Part shown: positions 5,530-11,219 of the stretch, one piece after another | Layout: every line of letters begins with the position of its first letter | Numbering within the stretch: position 1 is the first letter of the stretch | Assembly (NCBI GenBank): GCA_029881015.1 | Contig: JAOUNK010000073.1 | Location: 1-11,219, forward strand | Origin: Gammaproteobacteria bacterium | Lineage (GTDB): Bacteria > Pseudomonadota > Gammaproteobacteria > Steroidobacterales > Woeseiaceae | Length of the DNA stretch: 11,219 nucleotides | Reading direction: 5' to 3' | Made by a program: the position numbers and the translations under genes | The notes under the pieces: generated by a model | Told to the model about the DNA's origin: nothing | What the model saw: only the letters and a program-made list of their open reading frames with translations | Database searches by the model: none

Positions 5530-6849
5530 TTAATGCAGGGCGGGACGATCCTTCCAGCGTACGGCGACGCCGGGCGATGTGGTTGCGTCGGCGGCTGTCC
5601 AGAGGTCGCCGACGGCAACCAGTTTGTCGCCCGCGTAGATTAGCGGCACCCGGTCTCGCATCCAGGGGACCACGCCCTCCTCCTGAAGTAATTTCTTCAA
5701 TTTCTTCGTATGTGACTGACTATGAAGGCGTATTTTCTCACCGCCCTTGCGTGCTGCGAGGCGCAACCTGGGCCCGACGAGTTGCGGGTCGAGGCCACGA
5801 TCCACGCCCGGCTCGAAGAACAGCGTGCCGAGTCCACTGCCCAGCCTGACCGCGCTGCTCGCAATCGGCCCTTCCGGCAACGTATCGGCCAGCCTGTCCG
5901 GCAGCAGGTACAGGCCGTCGCGGTATCGTCTTGCCGATCCGCCCGGCCAGCGCAATAGCGGTTGCGCATCGACGCGCGCGCGCAACACTTCGTCGAGAAT
6001 GGTATCGAGCTGTAAGGCCGTCGGCACCGTCAGCCCGCAGGTTCGAAGCGCGTGCCGCACCAGGTTCTTCTGCCGGTGCCGCGGGAGGTCGAGCAAGGCA
6101 CCGATGGGCAGCCTTTGCGGCTGCGCGCCGAGGGCCTCGAGGTCAATACCGGCGAGATCGGCCAGCAGGCTGGTCGCTTCGCTGGCATGCAGGGCCGAGC
6201 GTTGCAGACGCAGCGCGATATCCGGCCACCGGGTTTGCAGACAGGGTATGACCTCGTGGCGCAGAAAATTCCGGTCGAAGCGTGTATCAGCGTTCGACGG
6301 GTCCTCGATCCAGTGAATATCGTGCGCTGCCGCGTAGGCTCGTAACTCGGCCCGGTCGAACGCCAACAGCGGGCGAACCAGCCACCCCGGCCCAAAGCGG
6401 CGCAGCGCACCAATGCCGGCAATGCCGGCCGGCCCGCTGCCGCGGACGAGATTGAGCAACAGGGTTTCCGCCTGGTCTTCACGGTGGTGGGCGCTCAAGA
6501 GCCAGTCGCCCGGCTCCAGCATGTCGTGCAAGGCGCTGTACCGCGCATCCCGGGCCGAGCCTTCAGGCCCTTTTCCGGACTCGAGCTGCACGTCTATCGG
6601 TTGGCAGCGGAAGGCGATCCCGCACGCCTCGGCGAACGCCCTGCAATGACGGTTCCAGTCCTCCGCCTCGCGCTGCAGGCCGTGATCGATGTGCACGGCG
6701 AGGACCGGAATCTCGGCGTCCGCCAGCGCATGGGCCAGCACCGAGGAATCCAGTCCACCGCTGAATGCAATGACGTATCGGGATGGCCGTTCGGCCTGGT
6801 ATTCCAGCGCGGCCAGTCGTTCGAGCAGCTGCTCGCGGGTAAAGCTCAC
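5530..6849 (-). CDS. tilS: tRNA(Ile)-lysidine synthase
   Basis: Attaches lysine to C34 of the CAU-anticodon tRNA-Ile using ATP, changing both its codon reading (AUA) and its aminoacylation from Met to Ile. The 439 residues are near the E. coli length of about 432. The N-terminal PP-loop ATPase domain carries SGGLDS (30-35), VHIDHGL (52-58), SAHHREDQAETLLLNLVRG (119-137) and DPSNADTRFDRNFLRHEVIP (183-202). The middle substrate-binding domain spans about 210-310. The C-terminal TilS_C domain includes RKGGEKIRL (367-375), HTKKLKKLLQEEGVVPWMRD (380-399) and PLIY (402-405). The start is GTG, overlapping the accA stop as GTGA, with AAGGA a few bases upstream inside accA. It is the last gene of the dnaE-accA-tilS unit. 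Enteric genomes have extra genes between accA and tilS; here they are directly adjacent. Confidence 0.97.
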   Translation of the reverse strand: MSFTREQLLERLAALEYQAERPSRYVIAFSGGLDSSVLAHALADAEIPVLAVHIDHGLQREAEDWNRHCRAFAEACGIAFRCQPIDVQLESGKGPEGSARDARYSALHDMLEPGDWLLSAHHREDQAETLLLNLVRGSGPAGIAGIGALRRFGPGWLVRPLLAFDRAELRAYAAAHDIHWIEDPSNADTRFDRNFLRHEVIPCLQTRWPDIALRLQRSALHASEATSLLADLAGIDLEALGAQPQRLPIGALLDLPRHRQKNLVRHALRTCGLTVPTALQLDTILDEVLRARVDAQPLLRWPGGSARRYRDGLYLLPDRLADTLPEGPIASSAVRLGSGLGTLFFEPGVDRGLDPQLVGPRLRLAARKGGEKIRLHSQSHTKKLKKLLQEEGVVPWMRDRVPLIYAGDKLVAVGDLWTAADATTSPGVAVRWKDRPALH

Positions 6850-7805
6850 GCTTCCTTGTAATGCCCGAAGCTGGCCAGCCGCCGTTGCCGTTCGGCAAGC
6901 AGCGCCTCGGTCGACATTGAACCCAGTTCCTCCAGGTTCTTCAGCAATGCATTGCGGATGATCTCCGCGGCTTCCCGCGGGTTGCGATGCGCTCCGCCCA
7001 GCGGCTCCTCGAGCACCTCGTCGACAAGTTTGAATTCGTTGAGCTGGGTCGCCGTAATGCGCATCGCCTCTGCAGCTTCCTCGGCCTTCTCGGCGCTCTT
7101 CCAGAGAATCGAAGCGCAGCCTTCCGGCGAGATGACCGAGTAGACGCTGTAGCGCAGCATGAGCAAACGGTCGCAGAGACCGATCGCCAGCGCGCCACCC
7201 GACCCGCCTTCACCGATGACGACGCTGATAATCGGCGTTTTCAGGCCCGCCATGAGGTACAGGCTGTAGGCGATTGCCTCGCTCTGGCCGCGTTCCTCGG
7301 CGCCGACGCCGGGGTAGGCACCCGGCGTATCGATAAAGGTCACGACGGGCAACGAGAACTTCTCAGCCATGCGCATGAGGCGCTGCGCCTTCCGGTAGCC
7401 CTCGGGCTTCGGCATGCCGTAGTTGCGGCGCACGCGTTCCTTGGTATCGCGGCCCTTCTGGTGGCCGATAAACACCACCGCATGCCCGTCGATCCGCCCC
7501 ACCCCACCGATAATGGCCGGGTCGTCCGCGTACATGCGATCGCCATGCAGTTCCTGGAAATCCGGTGAGATCAGGCTGAGGTAGTCCTGGGTGTACGGCC
7601 GTGACTCGTGGCGCGCCACCCGCGCGATCTGCCAGGGGCTCAGCTTGGCGAAGATGCTCTTGGTCAGGGATTCGCTTTTCGCCTTCAGGCGCGCGACTTC
7701 CTCGTTGATGTTGATTTCGGAATCATCACCAACGTAGCGCAGCTCCTCGATCTTCGCCTCCAGCTCGGCGATCGGCTGCTCAAAATCCAGAAATTTCATA
7801 TCCAT
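6846..7805 (-). CDS. accA: Acetyl-CoA carboxylase carboxyltransferase subunit alpha
   Basis: With AccD it forms the carboxyltransferase that moves CO2 from biotin-BCCP to acetyl-CoA, giving malonyl-CoA for fatty acid synthesis. The 319 residues equal the E. coli length. It has the N-terminal block FLDFEQPIAELEAKIEEL (5-22), IGHQKGRDTKERVRRNYGMP (113-132), FIDTPGAYPGVGAEERGQ (157-174), the glycine-rich GEGGSGGALAIG (198-209) that helps bind CoA and form the oxyanion hole, YSVISPEGCASILWK (222-236) and EPLGGAHRNP (267-276). Two in-frame ATGs, at 7805 and 7799, are both possible. The first overlaps the dnaE stop by one base (TGATG); the second gives a start at the family's usual position. Neither has a strong ribosome site, consistent with translational coupling to dnaE. 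Confidence 0.98.
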   Translation of the reverse strand: MDMKFLDFEQPIAELEAKIEELRYVGDDSEININEEVARLKAKSESLTKSIFAKLSPWQIARVARHESRPYTQDYLSLISPDFQELHGDRMYADDPAIIGGVGRIDGHAVVFIGHQKGRDTKERVRRNYGMPKPEGYRKAQRLMRMAEKFSLPVVTFIDTPGAYPGVGAEERGQSEAIAYSLYLMAGLKTPIISVVIGEGGSGGALAIGLCDRLLMLRYSVYSVISPEGCASILWKSAEKAEEAAEAMRITATQLNEFKLVDEVLEEPLGGAHRNPREAAEIIRNALLKNLEELGSMSTEALLAERQRRLASFGHYKEA

Positions 7806-10800
7806 CAGTTCAGTTCGCGCCCCGGCGTATACACAAGATGCACATTATTGTTCCCGAGTAGCTCAGTCAACTTGTCGCGCAGCTCGCGGCTGGGCCGAAC
7901 GGCCCATTCCGGTCCCAGGGACAGCCGCGCCGATGCGCTGGAACCGACGTAGCGCACCGATACATCGCAGCTTCCCTTACGAAACGGGAGCAACAGGTCG
8001 TGCAGCCGGGCCAGGAGCGCTTCGCCCTGCCCGTTGGGGGCAATGCTCAATACGATGCCCTTTGCCCGGGATTCGATGACGCGATCGATATGCAGGACGT
8101 TTTTCGCGTTGATCGTCCAGCTGCCGATGAAATCGTCGTAGCGTAAGCCGCCGGAGACGACCACTATTTCGTCCTTGACCAGCAGGTGACTGAATTCCTG
8201 GAAGGCCTCGCTGAACAGGCTGATTTCCATGCGCCCGGTATCGTCGTCGAGGACGACGCTCACCCGGTTGCCGCGCTTGCGCACATCCACGATCAACCCA
8301 GCCACGCTCGCCTCGCGCCGTGCCGCGTAATCGCGCTCACCCTTGTTGTTCTGGGGAGCTGGCTCTGCAGTGATTTCTCCCAGTTTGCCATCGACGAAGA
8401 AACGCGCATCGTGGCGCACAGCATCGAACGGATGCCCGGTGAGGTAGAGGCCCAGTGCCTCCTTTTCGTTGCTCAGGAGTACGTGTTCCTGCCACTCGGC
8501 GAGTCGCACCGGCTTTAGCTGCACTTCCTCGACGGCTGCCGTGTCGCCCAGCCCGAACATATCGTTCTGGCCAGCGGCCGCGGCCCTGGCCTGCTGGTCG
8601 GCACTTCGCAGTGCCTCGGGAACGAGGTGCATCAGGCTGCGGCGTGTCTCCCCGAAAGAATCCATGGCACCGGACTTGATCATCGCTTCCAGCGTGCGCC
8701 GATTGATTTTCTCGTGATCGACGCGCCGGCAGAACTCCGCGAGGCCCTGGTACGGTCCTTTGGCATCGCGATCGGCGAGCAGCGACTCCACTGCCCCGCG
8801 GCCAACGCCCTTGATGGCACCCAGGCCATAGAGGATCGTAGCCGCTGAAGGCACGCTGAAATGATAGGACGACGCGTTGATATCGGGCGCCAGCAGCGTC
8901 AGTCCGAGCTGCCGGCAGTCGTCCTTGAGTGTCACGAGGCGATCCGTGTTCTGCAGGTCGGCACTCATTACCGCGGCCATGAATGCCGCCGGGTGATGTG
9001 CCTTCAGGTACGCCGTCTGGTAGGACAGTACCGCGTAGGCGGCCGAATGGGACTTGTTGAAGCCGTAGCCCGCAAACTTCTCCATGAGGTCGAAAATATG
9101 CGTGGCCGTCTTGTCCGCCACTCCACGTTCAGTCGCGCCCGTCACGAAGATCTCGCGTTGCTTCGCCATCTCCTCGGGTTTCTTCTTGCCCATGGCACGC
9201 CGCAACAGGTCCGCCGCGCCGAGCGAGTAACCGGCCAGCACCTGTGCGATCTGCATGACCTGTTCCTGGTAGAGGATGACGCCGTAGGTCTCCTCGAGGA
9301 CCGGTTTCAGCTCCGGGTGCAGGTAATCGATATCCGCCTTGTTCGACGCATGCTTGCGCGTAATGAAGTCGTCCACCATCCCGGACTGCAACGGACCGGG
9401 GCGGAACAAGGCAACCAGCGCCACAAGGTCGTCAAACTGATCCGGTCGCATGCGCTTGATCAGGTCACGCATGCCGCTGGACTCCAGCTGGAACACGGCG
9501 GCTGTTCGCGTGCTGCGCAGCAGTTCGAAAGTTTTCGGGTCGCGCCCCGGTATGCGGTTGATATCGAGGTCGAGACCCGGGTTGGTCTCGTTGGCAATGC
9601 GCACGGCCCAGTCGATTATCGTGAGCGTCTTGAGGCCGAGGAAATCAAACTTGACGAGGCCGACCGCCTCGACGTCGTCCTTGTCGAGCTGCGTCACGAC
9701 ATTGGTGCCGCCCTCTTCACAATAAAGCGGCGCGAAATCCGTCAGGGGCCCGGGCGAAATGACGACGCCACCGGCGTGCTTGCCCGCATTGCGCACCAGG
9801 CCTTCGAGCGACATTGCGAGATCGATGATCGCCGTGACCTCTTCGTCATCGCGATACATCGTTGCCAGCTCGTCAGACTGCTCGAGAGCTTTTTCGAGAG
9901 TAATGCCGATCTCGAACGGCACGAGCTTGGCGATCCGGTCGACGAATCCGTAAGGCTGGCTCAGCACACGGCCGCAGTCGCGAATCACGGCTTTCGCCGC
10001 CATCGTGCCAAACGTAATGATTTGCGACACGCGCTCCCGACCGTATCGTTGCGCCACGTAGTCAATGACATCGTCGCGCCCTTCCATGCAGAAGTCGACG
10101 TCGAAGTCCGGCATCGACACGCGCTCGGGATTGAGAAAGCGTTCGAACAGGAGATCATGTTCCAACGGGTCCAGGTCGGTAATGCCCAACACCCAGGCTA
10201 CCAGCGAGCCGGCACCGGAACCGCGACCCGGTCCGACCGGCACGTCATTCTCGCGGGCCCAGCGTATGAAGTCCGCGACGATCAGGAAGTATCCCGGGAA
10301 ACCCATCGATTGAATGACATCCAGTTCGCTTCTCAGGCGCTCGAGGTACGGCGCACTGAATGCCGGCCGCTCCTTTTCCGGTATCTTGCGAACCGCGTAG
10401 ATCGTCTCGAGAGCGGCATCCAGTCCGCGGCGCGCTTCGACTTCGAGGAACTCCGCTTCCGTCTGCCCGTCGGGAACCGGGAATGCCGGCAAGACACTCT
10501 CGCCGAGCCGCAGGTCGAGGTTGCAGCGCCGCGCTATCTCAACGGTGTTGGTGAGTGCCTCAGGCGCGTCGGCAAACAGCTCTGCCATCTCCTCGGGCGT
10601 GCGCAGGTATTGTTGTGGGCTGTATCTCCTGGGCCTGTCTGCATCCGACAGAACGCGCGAATCGTGAATACAAACGCGCGCTTCGTGCGCATTGAAATCG
10701 TCCGCGCTGAGAAAGCGCACATCGTTGGTCGCCACGACGGGAACCCCGGTCTCGCTTGCGAGTTCCAGGCTTGCGCGCACGCAATCCTCCTCCCCGGAGC

Positions 10801-11219
10801 GGCCGGTACGAATCAATTCGAGATAGAAACGATCCGGAAAAATCTCTCGCCAGTGGGCCAGCAGCACCTTCGCCTGTTGCCTGTGATTCGCGTGGAGCGC
10901 GTGGCCGATATCGCTGTGCAGACCGGCAGACAGCGCGATCAGGCCCTGACAGCTCTTCGCTGTCAGCCATTCACGCCGCGCGAGCGGTTCACCACGGACC
11001 TGGCCCTCAATGTAGCTGCGCGTCACGAGTTCCGACAGGTTGCGGTAGCCATCGTTGTCCTGCACGAGCAACAGCAATGTGTATGGACGGTCCGGCTCAT
11101 CCTCGTTGAGGATACGCAGGTCGAGTCCGATGATGGGCTTTACGCCCGCGGCGATGGCCTTGCGATAGAATTTGACAAGGCCGAACAGGTTGTTCTGGTC
11201 CGTCAGAGCGACAGCGGGC
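7805..11219 (-). CDS. dnaE: DNA polymerase III subunit alpha (5' end cut by window edge)
   Basis: Catalytic subunit of the replicative polymerase. The frame is open to the right edge, giving 1137 visible residues from PAVALTDQNNLFGLVKFY; E. coli has the equivalent at about residue 37 of 1160, so roughly 36 residues are missing. A TTG at 11077 is not the start, because conserved PHP-domain sequence continues upstream of it. In order: PHP domain to about visible residue 320; palm and fingers with PDFDVDF (catalytic Asp codons at 10108 and 10102), RNAGKHAGGV, and VKFDFLGL (third Asp codon at 9646); FAGYGFNKSHSAAY; a helix-hairpin-helix around GLGAIKGVG; the beta-clamp motif QNDMF (8569-8555), equivalent to E. 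coli QADMF; an OB fold from about 8310 with KRGNRVSVVLDDDTGRMEI; and a C-terminal tau-binding region. It ends in a TGA that shares one base with the accA start. No frameshift or insertion is seen. Confidence 0.98.
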   Translation of the reverse strand, partial: PAVALTDQNNLFGLVKFYRKAIAAGVKPIIGLDLRILNEDEPDRPYTLLLLVQDNDGYRNLSELVTRSYIEGQVRGEPLARREWLTAKSCQGLIALSAGLHSDIGHALHANHRQQAKVLLAHWREIFPDRFYLELIRTGRSGEEDCVRASLELASETGVPVVATNDVRFLSADDFNAHEARVCIHDSRVLSDADRPRRYSPQQYLRTPEEMAELFADAPEALTNTVEIARRCNLDLRLGESVLPAFPVPDGQTEAEFLEVEARRGLDAALETIYAVRKIPEKERPAFSAPYLERLRSELDVIQSMGFPGYFLIVADFIRWARENDVPVGPGRGSGAGSLVAWVLGITDLDPLEHDLLFERFLNPERVSMPDFDVDFCMEGRDDVIDYVAQRYGRERVSQIITFGTMAAKAVIRDCGRVLSQPYGFVDRIAKLVPFEIGITLEKALEQSDELATMYRDDEEVTAIIDLAMSLEGLVRNAGKHAGGVVISPGPLTDFAPLYCEEGGTNVVTQLDKDDVEAVGLVKFDFLGLKTLTIIDWAVRIANETNPGLDLDINRIPGRDPKTFELLRSTRTAAVFQLESSGMRDLIKRMRPDQFDDLVALVALFRPGPLQSGMVDDFITRKHASNKADIDYLHPELKPVLEETYGVILYQEQVMQIAQVLAGYSLGAADLLRRAMGKKKPEEMAKQREIFVTGATERGVADKTATHIFDLMEKFAGYGFNKSHSAAYAVLSYQTAYLKAHHPAAFMAAVMSADLQNTDRLVTLKDDCRQLGLTLLAPDINASSYHFSVPSAATILYGLGAIKGVGRGAVESLLADRDAKGPYQGLAEFCRRVDHEKINRRTLEAMIKSGAMDSFGETRRSLMHLVPEALRSADQQARAAAAGQNDMFGLGDTAAVEEVQLKPVRLAEWQEHVLLSNEKEALGLYLTGHPFDAVRHDARFFVDGKLGEITAEPAPQNNKGERDYAARREASVAGLIVDVRKRGNRVSVVLDDDTGRMEISLFSEAFQEFSHLLVKDEIVVVSGGLRYDDFIGSWTINAKNVLHIDRVIESRAKGIVLSIAPNGQGEALLARLHDLLLPFRKGSCDVSVRYVGSSASARLSLGPEWAVRPSRELRDKLTELLGNNNVHLVYTPGRELN

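Noticed and set aside
11075..11077. TTG as the dnaE start
   Set aside because: The frame continues upstream to the edge and encodes conserved PHP-domain sequence (ALTDQNNLFGLVKFY), so the true start lies outside the window.
1..11219. tRNA, rRNA, CRISPR array, insertion sequence, defence or secretion genes
   Set aside because: No direct-repeat array, transposase, terminal repeats with target duplication, or RNA gene pattern was seen. The window is almost fully filled by conserved housekeeping genes.

Overview
The window is a stretch of chromosomal housekeeping genes from a G+C-rich proteobacterium, almost certainly a gammaproteobacterium. The gene order dnaE-accA-tilS then pyrG-kdsA-eno-ftsB-truD is the classic conserved block of that class, and every protein aligns from memory with E. 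coli or Xanthomonas/Pseudomonas-type homologues. The metal-dependent form of KdsA and its N-terminus (MKLCHFDAG...) look more like Xanthomonadales and related deep-branching lineages than enterics. That finer placement is only a guess.

All recognisable genes lie on the minus strand, so biological order runs from right to left. Unit 1 (right edge to 5530) is dnaE (5' end cut off by the window edge), accA and tilS, joined by 1-bp and 4-bp stop/start overlaps. A 183-bp intergenic stretch (5347-5529) follows. It holds a candidate sigma70 promoter, a weak terminator-like hairpin with a T7 run, a strong 15-bp imperfect hairpin, and a small dyad just before pyrG. Unit 2 (5346 to 188) is pyrG, kdsA (4-bp overlap), eno (11-bp gap), ftsB (13-bp gap) and truD (9-bp gap), probably one transcript. 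At the left edge the 3' end of a plus-strand gene for an unrecognised two-helix membrane protein runs tail-to-tail into truD, and the two coding regions share 56 bp.

Functionally the genes cover core processes: replication (DnaE, Pol III alpha), the first step of fatty acid synthesis (AccA), tRNA-Ile lysidine formation (TilS), CTP synthesis (PyrG), KDO-8-phosphate for the lipopolysaccharide core (KdsA), glycolysis and RNA degradosome chemistry (Eno), the division septum (FtsB) and tRNA pseudouridine 13 (TruD). KdsA implies an outer membrane with KDO-containing LPS.

I found no mobile element, CRISPR, tRNA, rRNA or defence system, and no sign of a new multi-gene system. The points worth a second look are modest: the lack of ispD/ispF between ftsB and truD, the antisense overlap at the truD 3' end, the unidentified membrane protein, and the structured pyrG leader with a hairpin resembling REP elements.
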